Assembly (NCBI RefSeq): GCF_900200035.1 | Contig: NZ_FZTC01000045.1 | Span: 62,001-126,000 of the forward strand | Length of the DNA: 64,000 nucleotides | Source of the DNA: Klebsiella grimontii | GTDB lineage: Bacteria > Pseudomonadota > Gammaproteobacteria > Enterobacterales > Enterobacteriaceae | Direction: 5' to 3' | Shown here: positions 1 through 12,053 of the stretch, piece after piece | How positions within the stretch are numbered: the stretch's first letter is position 1 | Layout of the letters: each line of letters starts with the position of its first letter | Notes under the pieces: generated by a model | What the model was told of the DNA's origin: nothing | The model's input: the letters and a program-made list of their open reading frames with translations, nothing else | The model's database searches: none | Made by a program: the position numbers and the translations under genes

Positions 1-1320
1 ACCGCGCGGGATAATCGTCACTTTGTGCACCGGATCGTGTTCCGGCACCAGGCGGCCAATAATCGCATGGCCCGCTTCGTGATATGCGGTGGACTCTTTC
101 TGCGCTTCCGTCATCACCATGGAGCGACGTTCCGCACCCATCATGATTTTGTCTTTCGCTTTCTCGAATTCAACCATCGATACAACGCGCTTGTTGCCAC
201 GAGCCGCAAACAGCGCCGCTTCGTTCACCAGGTTTGCCAGGTCAGCACCGGAGAAGCCCGGCGTACCGCGGGCAATAATTGCCGCGTCGATATCCGGCGC
301 CAGCGGTACGCGGCGCATATGCACTTTCAGAATCTGTTCGCGACCGCGAACGTCCGGCAGACCTACCACAACCTGACGGTCAAAGCGGCCTGGACGCAGC
401 AGCGCAGGGTCAAGAACGTCCGGGCGGTTGGTTGCCGCGATAACGATGATACCTTCGTTACCCTCGAAGCCGTCCATCTCAACCAGCATCTGGTTCAGGG
501 TCTGTTCACGTTCATCGTGACCGCCACCTAAGCCCGCACCACGCTGGCGGCCCACGGCGTCGATTTCATCGATAAAGATGATGCACGGAGCCGCTTTCTT
601 GGCCTGTTCGAACATGTCACGCACGCGGGATGCACCGACACCAACGAACATTTCAACGAAGTCAGAACCGGAAATCGTAAAAAATGGAACCTTAGCTTCA
701 CCCGCGATGGCTTTTGCCAGCAAGGTTTTACCGGTACCCGGAGGGCCGACCATCAGGACGCCTTTCGGGATTTTACCGCCCAGCTTCTGGAAACGGCTCG
801 GCTCGCGCAGGTATTCAACCAGTTCAGCCACTTCTTCTTTCGCTTCGTCACAACCGGCGACGTCGGCAAAAGTGGTTTTGATCTGGTCTTCCGTCAGCAT
901 ACGCGCCTTACTCTTACCGAACGACATGGCACCTTTGCCACCGCCGCCCTGCATCTGGCGCATAAAGAAGATCCAGACGCCGATAAGAAGCAGCATCGGG
1001 AACCAGGAGATGAAGATAGAAGCCAGCAGGCTCGGCTCTTCTGGCGGCTCACCAACCACCTTGACGTTTTTAGTCAGAAGGTTATCAAGCAGCTTAGGAT
1101 CGTTCACCGGGATGTAGGTCGTGTAACGGTTACTATCTTTCTTGGTAACGTTTATCTCACGTCCGTTGATACGCGCTTCGCGAACCTGGTCCTGATTGAC
1201 CTCCTGCAGGAAGGTAGAATAATCCACCTTGCGGCCATTCGACTCGCTGGGCCCAAAGCTCTGGAATACTGACATCAGCACAACGGCAATGACCAGCCAG
1301 AGTATTAGGTTTTTCGCCAT
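1..1320 (-). CDS. ftsH: FtsH membrane AAA+ zinc metalloprotease (C-terminal part cut by window edge)
   Basis: ATP-dependent inner-membrane protease; in E. coli it degrades LpxC, sigma-32 and unassembled membrane proteins as a hexamer. The reading frame is open from the ATG at 1318-1320 to base 1, giving 440 codons of a protein normally about 644 residues long. An N-terminal membrane segment (about residues 4-21), a periplasmic region, a second membrane segment (about 98-117), the Walker A motif GPPGTGKT and the SRH region of the AAA module are present. The zinc site HEAGH falls at residues 414-418, exactly as in E. coli FtsH. rlmE lies 99 bp upstream on the same strand, the usual rlmE-ftsH pair. 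Identity is certain; only the C-terminal third is missing. Confidence 0.98.
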   Translation of the reverse strand, partial: MAKNLILWLVIAVVLMSVFQSFGPSESNGRKVDYSTFLQEVNQDQVREARINGREINVTKKDSNRYTTYIPVNDPKLLDNLLTKNVKVVGEPPEEPSLLASIFISWFPMLLLIGVWIFFMRQMQGGGGKGAMSFGKSKARMLTEDQIKTTFADVAGCDEAKEEVAELVEYLREPSRFQKLGGKIPKGVLMVGPPGTGKTLLAKAIAGEAKVPFFTISGSDFVEMFVGVGASRVRDMFEQAKKAAPCIIFIDEIDAVGRQRGAGLGGGHDEREQTLNQMLVEMDGFEGNEGIIVIAATNRPDVLDPALLRPGRFDRQVVVGLPDVRGREQILKVHMRRVPLAPDIDAAIIARGTPGFSGADLANLVNEAALFAARGNKRVVSMVEFEKAKDKIMMGAERRSMVMTEAQKESTAYHEAGHAIIGRLVPEHDPVHKVTIIPRG

Positions 1321-1419
1321 GTCACTCAAGGGATTAACCTCATATTACAACTGTGTTAAAAACAGCGTCAGGATACTCTATATCCAGCGTCTTTCAAACT
1401 TTCGTTTGAAATCTGCCGG

Positions 1420-2049
1420 TTATGGTTTACGCCCGGTCGCTACAATATACACTTCACGCGAACGGGCGCGAGAAGAGTCCGGCTTACGAACTTTGACCTT
1501 CGTAAACAGGGAGCGAATCTCTCTTAGATACTCATCGAAGCCTTCGCCCTGGAACACCTTCACTACAAAACTACCACCTGGCGCTAAGACATCACGAGCC
1601 ATTCCAAGCGCCAGTTCCACCAGATACATGGCCCGGGGAATATCCACCGCCGGTGTTCCACACATATTTGGCGCCATATCGGACATGACAACTTGTACTT
1701 TACTGTCACCTACACGCTCAAGTAACGCTTTCAGGACTAATTCATCACGAAAGTCGCCCTGAAGGAAGTCCACACCAACGATTGGATCCATAGGTAGAAG
1801 ATCGCAAGCAATGATGCGGCCGCTGTTACCGATCTGCGTAACCGCGTATTGCGACCAGCCACCGGGTGCAGCGCCGAGGTCAACTATCGTCATCCCCGGT
1901 TTAAAAATCTTGTCACTTTGCTGTATTTCATCAAGTTTAAACCAGGCACGGGAACGTAACCCCTTTTTCTGTGCCTGCTGAACATATTTATCGCTAAAGT
2001 GTTCCTGAAGCCAACGACTTGAGCTGGCAGAACGCTTTTTACCTGTCAT
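1420..2049 (-). CDS. rlmE: 23S rRNA 2'-O-methyltransferase RlmE (RrmJ/FtsJ)
   Basis: SAM-dependent methyltransferase that, in E. coli, methylates the ribose of U2552 in the A loop of 23S rRNA on the 50S particle and is heat-shock induced. The product is 209 residues, the same as E. coli. The SAM-binding motif DLGAAPGG lies at residues 57-64. The catalytic tetrad K38, D124, K164 and E199 is intact. It precedes ftsH on the same strand and is divergent from yhbY, with a 124-bp gap that should carry both promoters. Confidence 0.98.
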   Translation of the reverse strand: MTGKKRSASSSRWLQEHFSDKYVQQAQKKGLRSRAWFKLDEIQQSDKIFKPGMTIVDLGAAPGGWSQYAVTQIGNSGRIIACDLLPMDPIVGVDFLQGDFRDELVLKALLERVGDSKVQVVMSDMAPNMCGTPAVDIPRAMYLVELALGMARDVLAPGGSFVVKVFQGEGFDEYLREIRSLFTKVKVRKPDSSRARSREVYIVATGRKP

Positions 2050-2173
2050 TTAACATTCCCATTTCGGGTTCATCGTACTTCGCGACGTAAAAATCGACGC
2101 GGTAGTTTGGCGATATATGGGAGATGGCGGTAGAATGAACCGTTTTCAATCCCAACGTAAGCAAAAAAATACG

Positions 2174-2467
2174 ATGAATCTGAGTACTAAACAAAAACAG
2201 CACCTGAAAGGTCTGGCACATCCGCTCAAGCCGGTAGTTATGCTTGGCAACAATGGTTTGACCGAAGGGGTACTGGCCGAGATTGAACAAGCGTTAGAGC
2301 ACCATGAACTTATCAAGGTGAAGATCGCCTCGGAAGATCGCGAAACTAAAACCTTGATCGTGGAAGCTATCGTGCGCGAAACCGGCGCCTGTAATGTACA
2401 GGTCATCGGTAAAACGCTGGTTCTGTACCGCCCGACTAAAGAGCGTAAAATCTCGCTGCCACGCTAA
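2174..2467 (+). CDS. yhbY: YhbY, CRM-domain ribosome assembly protein
   Basis: Small RNA-binding protein of the CRS1/YhbY (CRM) fold, associated with 50S precursors in E. coli. I chose the ATG giving MNLSTKQKQ and 97 residues, matching E. coli. An upstream in-frame ATG at 2117 would add 19 residues without family support. A GxxG RNA-contact loop (residues about 25-28, GNNG) is present. The gene stands alone, divergent from rlmE and convergent with greA, with a shared bidirectional terminator downstream. Confidence 0.96.
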   Translation: MNLSTKQKQHLKGLAHPLKPVVMLGNNGLTEGVLAEIEQALEHHELIKVKIASEDRETKTLIVEAIVRETGACNVQVIGKTLVLYRPTKERKISLPR

Positions 2468-2552
2468 GAATATCCTGGTTATCGACACAACTTTGTGTAA
2501 ATCGAGGGTTTTCTGCGGGTAGACGAGCAAAATGCCATGCTCCGGACGCTGA

Positions 2553-2583
2553 TAAAAGGCCGCTACGCGGCCTTTTTCCTTTC
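2553..2583. terminator. Bidirectional intrinsic terminator between yhbY and greA
   Basis: A GC-rich stem AAAGGCCGC/GCGGCCTTT with a short loop is flanked by A and T runs on opposite sides. It can therefore end both the rightward yhbY and the leftward greA transcripts. Confidence 0.85.
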
Positions 2584-2619
2584 TTTACAATCCATCAACA
2601 TCGTAGCGTTAAATTCGGA

Positions 2620-3096
2620 TTAAAGGTACTCAACCTTCAGAATTTCGAATTCGACTTCACCGCCCGGTGTACGGATTACCACAACATCATCCTGCTCTTT
2701 ACCGATTAAACCACGTGCAATCGGTGAGTTAACAGAGATCAGATTTTGCTTAAAATCGGCCTCATCATCGCCGACGATACGATAAGTTTGCTCTTCATCC
2801 GTATCGAGATTCAGAACGCTGACCGTCGAACCAAAAATCACCCGGCCATTGTTAGGCATTTTAGTGATGTCGATAACCTGCGCGTTCGACAGCTTTGCTT
2901 CAATATCCTTAATGCGGCCTTCACAGAAGCCCTGCTGTTCGCGGGCAGCATGATACTCAGCATTTTCTTTCAGATCGCCGTGCTCGCGCGCATCAGCGAT
3001 GGCCGCGATGATTTCAGGACGACGTACGGACTTCAGGAAATCTAGTTCTTCGCGCAGTTTTTCAGCGCCACGTAAGGTCATCGGAATAGCTTGCAT
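2620..3096 (-). CDS. greA: Transcript cleavage factor GreA
   Basis: Binds the secondary channel of RNA polymerase and stimulates cleavage of backtracked RNA. 158 residues, the E. coli length. The N-terminal half is the antiparallel coiled coil, with the acidic tip residues D41 and E44 that position the catalytic metal. The C-terminal half is the globular polymerase-binding domain. The 233-bp region before it (shared with the divergent dacB) carries a leader hairpin, annotated separately. Confidence 0.98.
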   Translation of the reverse strand: MQAIPMTLRGAEKLREELDFLKSVRRPEIIAAIADAREHGDLKENAEYHAAREQQGFCEGRIKDIEAKLSNAQVIDITKMPNNGRVIFGSTVSVLNLDTDEEQTYRIVGDDEADFKQNLISVNSPIARGLIGKEQDDVVVIRTPGGEVEFEILKVEYL

Positions 3097-3176
3097 TTGT
3101 TATACCTCTTTTCATTCCTTCATGGAGCAGACAACACCGCTCCGCAGCCGGTCAAGACTTGAGCAGGGCCGGAGCA

Positions 3177-3229
3177 AAAGAAAACCGACCCGGAAAGTCA
3201 TCCCCAGGTCAGCAGCAATTTTCAATTTG
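3177..3229 (-). ncRNA. graL: greA leader attenuator (GraL-like short transcripts)
   Basis: On the minus strand a -10 like TAAAAT (3236-3241) is followed by a stem GACCTGG (3204-3210) / CCGGGTC (3187-3193) with one G-U pair. A U-rich stretch (3177-3186) comes next, well before the greA ATG at 3096. In E. coli most transcripts from the greA promoter stop at such a leader terminator, giving the GraL RNA array. The assignment rests on position and structure; the 5' end is an estimate. Confidence 0.5.
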
Positions 3230-3329
3230 ATACGTATTTTACCCTGAAGTTCACTATGGGTCATCGTTTACTTTACAGGGCGATGCACCGTAGTATGACG
3301 GACTGGTTTCAGGCTGTTAGCGCGAGATT

Positions 3330-4763
3330 ATGCGATTTCCCAGATTTATCATCGGATTGACCGCCGGTATAGCGCTTAGCGCTCAGGCGGCGAATATTGA
3401 CGAGTACATCAACCAGCTTCCTGCGGGCGCAAACCTTGCCTTTATGGCGCAGAAGGTGGGATCCCCAACGCCGGAGATAGACTATCATAGCCAGCAGATG
3501 GCGCTTCCGGCCAGCACCCAAAAGGTGATAACCGCACTTGCTGCGCTGCTGCAGCTGGGTCCGGACTTCCGCTTCACCACCACGCTGGAAACGAAAGGCA
3601 GTCTCGATGGCGGTGTCCTGAAAGGCGACCTTATTGCGCGCTTTGGCGGCGATCCCACCCTTCGGCGTCAGGATATTCGTAATATGGTGGCCACGCTGAA
3701 GAAAGCCGGCGTCCAGCGAATTGAAGGTAATGTCCTGATCGATACCTCCATCTTCGCCAGCCATGACAAAGCGCCGGGCTGGCCCTGGAATGATATGACG
3801 CAGTGCTTTAGCGCCCCGCCAGCGGCAGCTATTGTCGATCGAAACTGTTTCTCCATCTCGCTCTATAGCGCGCAAAAACCGGGCGATCTGGCGTTTATCC
3901 GCGTGGCGTCTTACTACCCGGTGACCATGTTCAGCCAGGTACGAACGCTGGCGCGCGGCTCTTCTGAAGCACAGTACTGTGAGCTTGACGTGGTTCCCGG
4001 CGATCTGAACCGATACACCCTGACCGGCTGTCTGCCGCAGCGCAGCGAACCGCTGCCGCTGGCTTTCGCCATCCAGGATGGTGCCAGCTACGCCGGTGCG
4101 ATTCTGAAAGCGGAGCTGACCGATGCCGACATCACCTGGAGCGGCACGCTGCTGCGTCAGACGCTGGCGAACGATCCGGGTACCGTCCTGGCGAGCACCC
4201 AATCTGCACCGCTGCACGATCTGCTGCGTATTATGTTGAAAAAATCGGACAACATGATCGCCGATACGGTATTCCGCACCATTGGGCATGCCCGCTTCAG
4301 CGTACCGGGTACCTGGCGAGCCGGATCCGATGCCGTACGGCAGATCCTGCGCCAGCAGGCCGGTGTCGATCTCGGCAATACCATTATTGCCGATGGCTCA
4401 GGTCTATCGCGCCATAACCTCATCGCGCCAGCCACGATGATGCAGGTGCTGCAGTACATCGCCCAGCACGATAACGAGCTCAACTTTATCTCGATGCTGC
4501 CTCTGGCCGGCCACGACGGTTCTCTGCAATACCGTGCGGGTCTGCATCAGGCTGGCGTTGATGGCAAAGTTTCGGCGAAAACGGGTTCACTGCAAGGGGT
4601 GTATAACCTGGCCGGTTTCATCACTACCGCCAGCGGCCAGAAGATTGCGTTCGTGCAATATTTGTCTGGCTACGCCGTGCCTCCGGCCGACCAGCGTAAT
4701 CGCCGCATTCCGCTGGTGCGCTTCGAAAGCCGATTGTACAAGGACCTGTACCAGAACAACTAA
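3330..4763 (+). CDS. dacB: D-alanyl-D-alanine carboxypeptidase/endopeptidase PBP4 (DacB)
   Basis: Periplasmic class C low-molecular-weight penicillin-binding protein that trims pentapeptides and cleaves DD-crosslinks. 477 residues as in E. coli. A signal peptide runs to the AQA site at residues 18-20. The active-site motifs are all present: SxxK as S62-T-Q-K65, SDN at 306-308 and KTG at 417-419. The stretch between the SxxK and SDN motifs is the large inserted domain typical of PBP4. Single-gene unit, divergent from greA, closed by a strong terminator shared with obgE. Confidence 0.98.
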   Translation: MRFPRFIIGLTAGIALSAQAANIDEYINQLPAGANLAFMAQKVGSPTPEIDYHSQQMALPASTQKVITALAALLQLGPDFRFTTTLETKGSLDGGVLKGDLIARFGGDPTLRRQDIRNMVATLKKAGVQRIEGNVLIDTSIFASHDKAPGWPWNDMTQCFSAPPAAAIVDRNCFSISLYSAQKPGDLAFIRVASYYPVTMFSQVRTLARGSSEAQYCELDVVPGDLNRYTLTGCLPQRSEPLPLAFAIQDGASYAGAILKAELTDADITWSGTLLRQTLANDPGTVLASTQSAPLHDLLRIMLKKSDNMIADTVFRTIGHARFSVPGTWRAGSDAVRQILRQQAGVDLGNTIIADGSGLSRHNLIAPATMMQVLQYIAQHDNELNFISMLPLAGHDGSLQYRAGLHQAGVDGKVSAKTGSLQGVYNLAGFITTASGQKIAFVQYLSGYAVPPADQRNRRIPLVRFESRLYKDLYQNN

Positions 4764-4767
4764 AAGC

Positions 4768-4797
4768 AAAAGGGCCGCATCATATGCGGCCCTTTTT
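4768..4797. terminator. Bidirectional intrinsic terminator between dacB and obgE
   Basis: Stem AAAAGGGCCGCAT / ATGCGGCCCTTTT with a two-base loop. A and T runs on either side let it serve both the rightward dacB and the leftward obgE transcripts. Confidence 0.9.
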
Positions 4798-4809
4798 GTG
4801 TACCCGGAA

Positions 4810-5997
<1,188 letters not shown>

Positions 5998-6963
5998 TCA
6001 TTCGCCTGAGCGGGGGAGCGGCACAACCGCTTCTCGCTTACGCCATCGTCCCCAAAGACGATGACCGACGGCGGAATACATCGCGCCCGCAACCACGACA
6101 AACGCACCGAGATAACCCATCAGGTTCAACAGCGGTCTGGCGAAAACGTCGGGCCAGGCCAGTGATAATAAATCTGAAAACAGCAGCGTAAACAGCGGCG
6201 TTAAGGTAATCAACGCGCTCACCTGCGCCGCCTGCCAGCGCGCCATCGCTTCCGCCAGCGCGCCGTAGCCGACCAGGGTGTTCAGGCCGCAAAAAACCAG
6301 GCAGGCCAGCTGCCAGTCGCTTAATGCCAGTACCTGCGAAGGCTTCGCTAATGGCAATAGCGATATCGTACATAAAGTGTACAGCAAAAAAAGGATTTGC
6401 TGTGACGCCAGACGCCGCAATAACACCTTTTGCGCGACACCGTAGCACACCCACACCGTCGCCGCCCCGACGCCGAAAATTACCCCCCACGTGTAGTCCG
6501 TCAGGCGAGTAAAAATCTCAATCAGGCTGGTGTTAAAAAACATGACCAGACCGCTCACCAGCATCAGCGCTCCCACAACCTGAGTGCCGCGCATTTTTTC
6601 TTTAAGGACAAAAACGCTGGCCACCATCATGCCGACCGGGGACAGCTGGCCAATCACCTGGGAAGCGGTGGGGCTGAGATATTGCAAGGAAGAACTAAAC
6701 AGAATGAAGTTACCGAACAAACCACCCGTCGCAATCACCAGCAGTATCAACCACCGCGGCTTACGAAAAATACGCAGCGGAGGCAGTTTTCTTTTCATGG
6801 CCAGAATGGCGCCAAGACCAAAACTTGCCATCAAAAAGCGATAAAAAACCACCGTCGGCGGCTCCATCACTTCAAGAACCTGCTTCATTGCGATCGGCAG
6901 GGCCCCCCAACACATCGCCGTGGTGAGCGCTAAAATAATGCCGATGCCGGCCTGCTGCTTCAT
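5998..6963 (-). CDS. yhbE: YhbE, EamA/DMT-family ten-helix inner-membrane transporter
   Basis: Member of the drug/metabolite transporter superfamily (two EamA repeats, about ten membrane helices) of unknown substrate. 321 residues. Hydrophobic segments run from residue 7 to about 300, with a basic C-terminus (RWRKR). It sits between rpmA and obgE as in E. coli. A hairpin in the rpmA-yhbE gap suggests only part of the rplU-rpmA transcripts read into it. Nothing in the sequence identifies what it moves. Confidence 0.93.
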   Translation of the reverse strand: MKQQAGIGIILALTTAMCWGALPIAMKQVLEVMEPPTVVFYRFLMASFGLGAILAMKRKLPPLRIFRKPRWLILLVIATGGLFGNFILFSSSLQYLSPTASQVIGQLSPVGMMVASVFVLKEKMRGTQVVGALMLVSGLVMFFNTSLIEIFTRLTDYTWGVIFGVGAATVWVCYGVAQKVLLRRLASQQILFLLYTLCTISLLPLAKPSQVLALSDWQLACLVFCGLNTLVGYGALAEAMARWQAAQVSALITLTPLFTLLFSDLLSLAWPDVFARPLLNLMGYLGAFVVVAGAMYSAVGHRLWGRWRKREAVVPLPRSGE

Positions 6964-7003
6964 GCCCGTTTTCCCTGCAGAAAATTTTCCGGGTTTTCAA
7001 TGT

Positions 7004-7034
7004 AAAAAGCCCCGCAACACGTTGCGGGGCTTTA
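7004..7034 (-). terminator. Intrinsic terminator after rpmA
   Basis: Minus-strand stem AAAGCCCCGCAAC / GTTGCGGGGCTTT followed by T residues. It lies between the rpmA stop and the yhbE start, so it likely attenuates rather than fully separates yhbE-obgE from the ribosomal genes. Confidence 0.85.
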
Positions 7035-7058
7035 ATCCGTTACCGGACCACGAAAAAC

Positions 7059-7316
<258 letters not shown>

Positions 7317-7335
7317 TTAAATCTCTCCTCAGGTC

Positions 7336-7692
<357 letters not shown>

Positions 7693-7718
7693 CTATAAAT
7701 ATTCACAATAGGGCGCGA

Positions 7719-7747
7719 ATATTACGCAAAACGCGAGCCTTTGACAA
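7719..7747 (-). promoter_or_regulatory. Sigma-70 promoter for rplU-rpmA
   Basis: Read leftward: a -35 TTGTCA (7747-7742), a 17-bp spacer and a -10 TAATAT (7724-7719). This predicts a start near 7712 and a leader of about 65 nt before the rplU ATG. Spacing and both hexamers are close to consensus. Confidence 0.75.
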
Positions 7748-7906
7748 GAGCGATCAGCGATCAACGCAGAAAAAAAACACAACTTTCACTCCAGCGTTTA
7801 TCTGCGGCAATTTTTCAGTACAATCACATCTTCTTTTAATTCTATCTTAATCCTTCTGTGATCCTATTGGATACGCGGGAACAGGACATTTGGCCCGGCT
7901 TTTGCG

Positions 7907-8878
7907 ATGAATTTAGAAAAAATCAATGAGTTAACCGCGCAGGATATGGCGGGCGTCAATGCGACAATTCTTGAGCAACTCGACTCGGATGTTCAGCTTA
8001 TCAATCAGTTAGGCTACTACATCGTTAGCGGAGGCGGTAAACGCATTCGCCCGATGATCGCCGTGCTGGCCGCGCGTGCCGTGGGATATCAGGGAAACGC
8101 TCACGTCGCCATTGCTGCGCTGATCGAATTTATCCATACCGCCACCCTGCTGCATGATGACGTCGTCGATGAGTCTGATATGCGCCGGGGCAAAGCCACC
8201 GCAAACGCCGCTTTTGGCAATGCCGCTAGCGTGCTGGTTGGCGATTTCATCTACACCCGCGCCTTTCAGATGATGACCAGCCTCGGCTCATTGAGAGTTC
8301 TGGAAGTGATGTCGGAAGCCGTGAACGTCATTGCTGAAGGCGAAGTTCTGCAGTTGATGAACGTGAACGACCCGGATATCACCGAAGAAAACTATATGCG
8401 GGTCATTTATAGCAAGACCGCTCGTTTGTTTGAAGCCGCAGCCCAGTGCTCCGGGATCCTGGCCGACTGCACCGCGGAACAAGAGAAAGCGTTACAGGAC
8501 TACGGGCGCTATCTGGGCACCGCTTTCCAGCTGATTGACGATCTGCTTGACTACAGTTCAGACGGTGAGCGGTTGGGTAAAAACGTCGGTGACGATCTGA
8601 ACGAAGGCAAACCCACCCTTCCGCTGCTGCACGCTATGCAACACGGCAGCGCAGAACAGTCCGCCATGATCCGCGGAGCGATCGAGCAGGGTAACGGCCG
8701 CCATCTACTCGAAGCCGTACTGGAAACCATGGCAGCCTGCGGCTCGCTGGAATGGACCCAAAAACGCGCGGAGGAAGAGGCTGATAAAGCGATTGCCGCC
8801 CTTCAGGTCCTCCCCGAATCCCCGTGGCGTGAAGCGCTAATTGGTCTTGCCCACATCGCCGTGCAGCGCGACCATTAA
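7907..8878 (+). CDS. ispB: Octaprenyl diphosphate synthase IspB
   Basis: Makes the C40 side chain of ubiquinone and menaquinone from FPP and IPP. 323 residues. The two aspartate-rich Mg-diphosphate motifs are intact: DDVVD at 84-88 and DDLLD at 211-215. The GGGKRIRP motif is at 42-49. A TACAAT -10 element at 7819-7824 with a weak TTTATC -35 is a plausible promoter in the gap divergent from rplU. Downstream a perfect hairpin precedes sfsB. Confidence 0.98.
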   Translation: MNLEKINELTAQDMAGVNATILEQLDSDVQLINQLGYYIVSGGGKRIRPMIAVLAARAVGYQGNAHVAIAALIEFIHTATLLHDDVVDESDMRRGKATANAAFGNAASVLVGDFIYTRAFQMMTSLGSLRVLEVMSEAVNVIAEGEVLQLMNVNDPDITEENYMRVIYSKTARLFEAAAQCSGILADCTAEQEKALQDYGRYLGTAFQLIDDLLDYSSDGERLGKNVGDDLNEGKPTLPLLHAMQHGSAEQSAMIRGAIEQGNGRHLLEAVLETMAACGSLEWTQKRAEEEADKAIAALQVLPESPWREALIGLAHIAVQRDH

Positions 8879-8889
8879 CCCCTCCTCTC

Positions 8890-8917
8890 ACTTTCCCGCG
8901 TAAAATCGCGGGAAAGT
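8890..8917 (+). terminator. Perfect hairpin after ispB, possible terminator
   Basis: Stem ACTTTCCCGCG / CGCGGGAAAGT (11 bp, six-base loop) starts 12 bases after the ispB stop. No proper U-tract follows, so it may act as an RNA-stabilising hairpin or a Rho-dependent end rather than a classical terminator. Confidence 0.5.
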
Positions 8918-9076
8918 TCCAGTAAGCACCAATAAAGCCAATTTCAGCCTTATTTCTTGATATATTCCTAATATCAAAGCCATTAAAAGAACTTGTTAGA
9001 ACATTACTGGAACTCAAAGTATAGTCATTTTGTCGCCCATTAAGGACGAACGGAATGTTTATTACCAGGAGAATTT

Positions 9077-9349
9077 ATGGATAAGTTCATCGACTGGCAT
9101 CCGGCGGATATTATTGCCGGATTACGCAAAAAAGGGACGTCGCTGGCAGCTGAATCGCGGCGTAATGGTTTAAGTTCTTCAACGCTCGCCAATGCGCTGA
9201 CTCGGCCCTGGCCCAAGGGCGAGCTGATTATCGCTCACGCGCTGGAAACCGATCCGTGGGTAATATGGCCATCGCGCTATCACGATCCCCATACCCACCA
9301 GTTTATCGACAGAACGCAGATGATGCGTCAGAGGAAGAATAACAAGTAA
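9077..9349 (+). CDS. sfsB: SfsB/Nlp (Ner-like) helix-turn-helix DNA-binding protein
   Basis: Small HTH protein of the Mu Ner family; in E. coli it was isolated as an activator of maltose genes in crp* backgrounds. 90 residues. The HTH lies about residues 15-45 (GLRKKGTSLAAESRR then GLSSSTLANAL). The conserved PWVIWPSRY block follows. The ATG at 9077 is preceded by AGGAGA and matches the family start. Stand-alone gene convergent with murA. Its native targets are unknown. Confidence 0.92.
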   Translation: MDKFIDWHPADIIAGLRKKGTSLAAESRRNGLSSSTLANALTRPWPKGELIIAHALETDPWVIWPSRYHDPHTHQFIDRTQMMRQRKNNK

Positions 9350-9362
9350 AGCGAGGTTGCAG

Positions 9363-9402
9363 ACAACAGCCCCCGGACCTACGTCAGAGGGCTGCTGTAA
9401 TG
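9363..9402. terminator. Hairpin between sfsB and murA, likely bidirectional terminator
   Basis: ACAACAGCCCCC pairs imperfectly with GAGGGCTGCTGT across a loop, between the two convergent stop codons. U-tracts are short on both strands, so strength is uncertain. Confidence 0.55.
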
Positions 9403-9405
9403 GGC

Positions 9406-10680
<1,275 letters not shown>

Positions 10681-10719
10681 TTAAGAATTCACATACGCTG
10701 CGGGGAACATCCCCACAGC

Positions 10720-10974
10720 TTATAAGCCATTTAGTTTGCGGTCTCGCGCCCACTCCTGCGGGGTAAACGCTTTTATCGACAGAGCATGGATGCGGTTATC
10801 GGCAATATATTCCATCAGCGGGGCATAGATAGCCTGTTGCTTCTTGACCCGACTCATGCCGTCGAACATCTCACCCACAGCAATAACCTGAAAGTGGCTG
10901 CCATCGCCAGAGACGTGGACTTCCTGAAGGGAGAGTGCGTTCATCAGCACGGTCTGAATTTCATGATTTTCCAT
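10720..10974 (-). CDS. ibaG: IbaG (YrbA), BolA-family protein
   Basis: BolA-like protein that partners monothiol glutaredoxin in Fe-S handling and is acid-inducible in E. coli. 84 residues from the ATG giving MENHEIQT. The BolA core with the conserved H20 (in [10 protein letters not shown]) and the [11 protein letters not shown] helix is present. Encoded just before murA and after the mla operon, as in E. coli. A terminator hairpin separates it from mlaB. Confidence 0.96.
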   Translation of the reverse strand: MENHEIQTVLMNALSLQEVHVSGDGSHFQVIAVGEMFDGMSRVKKQQAIYAPLMEYIADNRIHALSIKAFTPQEWARDRKLNGL

Positions 10975-11043
10975 GGGCTACATTTATCTGATAGTGAAAA
11001 CAGCCCAACATCTTAGAGGAAAGTGGCGCTGTCTTAAACAAGC

Positions 11044-11077
11044 AAAAAGCCCCATCGAAAAGTTTGATGGGGCTTTC
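11044..11077 (-). terminator. Intrinsic terminator after mlaB
   Basis: Minus-strand stem AAAGCCCCATC / GATGGGGCTTTTT with its loop and a T-run, between the mlaB stop and the ibaG start. It ends most mla transcripts before ibaG-murA. Confidence 0.85.
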
Positions 11078-11109
11078 AGAATAGCTTCAGCAGTAAGGCA
11101 CTGAAAAAG

Positions 11110-11400
11110 TTATGGGATCATATCGGCAGGAAGGTTATACAACCTGACCAGGGTTTGCAGATTTTCACTCTTCCCGGTCAACTTCGCTTCCCCGCCCTGC
11201 CGACGAACCAGTGCGATAAAATGCACTAATAGCGCCAGCCCGGCGGTGTCCACGCGGGTCACGGCGCTCAGGTCGATTGCGGACACGCCATCCGTCGCCT
11301 GAGCGCGTGCTTCCCACAGCGGGACCAGAAGATCCTGGTCCAGCTCTCCGCGCAGCGCCAGCGTCTCACCATCGCGAGTCCAGCTCAGCTGCCCGGTCAT
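11110..11400 (-). CDS. mlaB: MlaB, STAS-domain subunit of the Mla phospholipid ABC transporter
   Basis: Cytoplasmic STAS protein that stabilises the MlaF ATPase in the MlaFEDB complex. 96 residues. The STAS core DLSAVTRVDTAGLALL lies about residues 43-58. Its start codon overlaps the mlaC stop by one base (TAATG), so translation is probably coupled. Last gene of mlaFEDCB. Confidence 0.96.
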   Translation of the reverse strand: MTGQLSWTRDGETLALRGELDQDLLVPLWEARAQATDGVSAIDLSAVTRVDTAGLALLVHFIALVRRQGGEAKLTGKSENLQTLVRLYNLPADMIP

Positions 11401-12035
11401 TATTTTTTCTGTTCCAGAGTAATCGGCTGCGCGGAGCTTGCCTTCAGCTGCGCCGTCAGACCATCAACGCCTTTAGTACGCAGCAGGTCGCTCCACTCGT
11501 TTTGTTTAGTGGTGATCATGCTCACCCCTTCCGCAATCATGTCGTACGCCTGCCAGTTACCGGTCTGGGTATTTTTACGCCACTGGAAATCCAGGCGAAC
11601 CGGCGGACGGCCATTCGGATCGAGGATGGTAACGCGAATAGGAACAATGGTCGCGCTGCCCAGAGGCTGCTCAGGCGCAATCTGATAGGTCTGACCGTGA
11701 TACATCGCCAGCGCCTGGCCGTAGGCCTGTTTCAGATATTCGCGGAAGGCGGCGAAATAGGCTTCACGCTGCGCCGGGGTCGCTTCTTTGTAATAACGAC
11801 CTAATACCAAGGCGCCGGCGTATTTCACCTGAACATAGGGCAGCAGTTCCTGATCGACGATATCGCGCAGGTAGTTCGGGTTAGCCTGAATCTTAGGCTG
11901 CTCGTTCTTCAGGCGATCGAAGGTTTTCTGCGCCGCTTCGTCCATCAGCTTATAGGGATTGGATTGGTCCGCGGCGGTGGCCGCAGTCAAAGGGGCAATC
12001 ACCAGCATGGCGACCATTAGTAAGCGTTTAAACAT
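11400..12035 (-). CDS. mlaC: MlaC, periplasmic phospholipid shuttle
   Basis: Soluble lipid carrier between the outer-membrane MlaA-porin complex and MlaFEDB. 211 residues with a signal peptide (hydrophobic residues about 4-17, AATAA cleavage region). The remainder is the MlaC/Ttg2D NTF2-like fold. 18 bp downstream of mlaD. Confidence 0.97.
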   Translation of the reverse strand: MFKRLLMVAMLVIAPLTAATAADQSNPYKLMDEAAQKTFDRLKNEQPKIQANPNYLRDIVDQELLPYVQVKYAGALVLGRYYKEATPAQREAYFAAFREYLKQAYGQALAMYHGQTYQIAPEQPLGSATIVPIRVTILDPNGRPPVRLDFQWRKNTQTGNWQAYDMIAEGVSMITTKQNEWSDLLRTKGVDGLTAQLKASSAQPITLEQKK

Positions 12036-12053
12036 GTCTTATCTCTCCTGAAA

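Noticed and set aside
3309-4289. 326-codon open frame on the minus strand
   Set aside because: Antisense shadow of dacB; no recognisable domain, and composition follows the complement of dacB.
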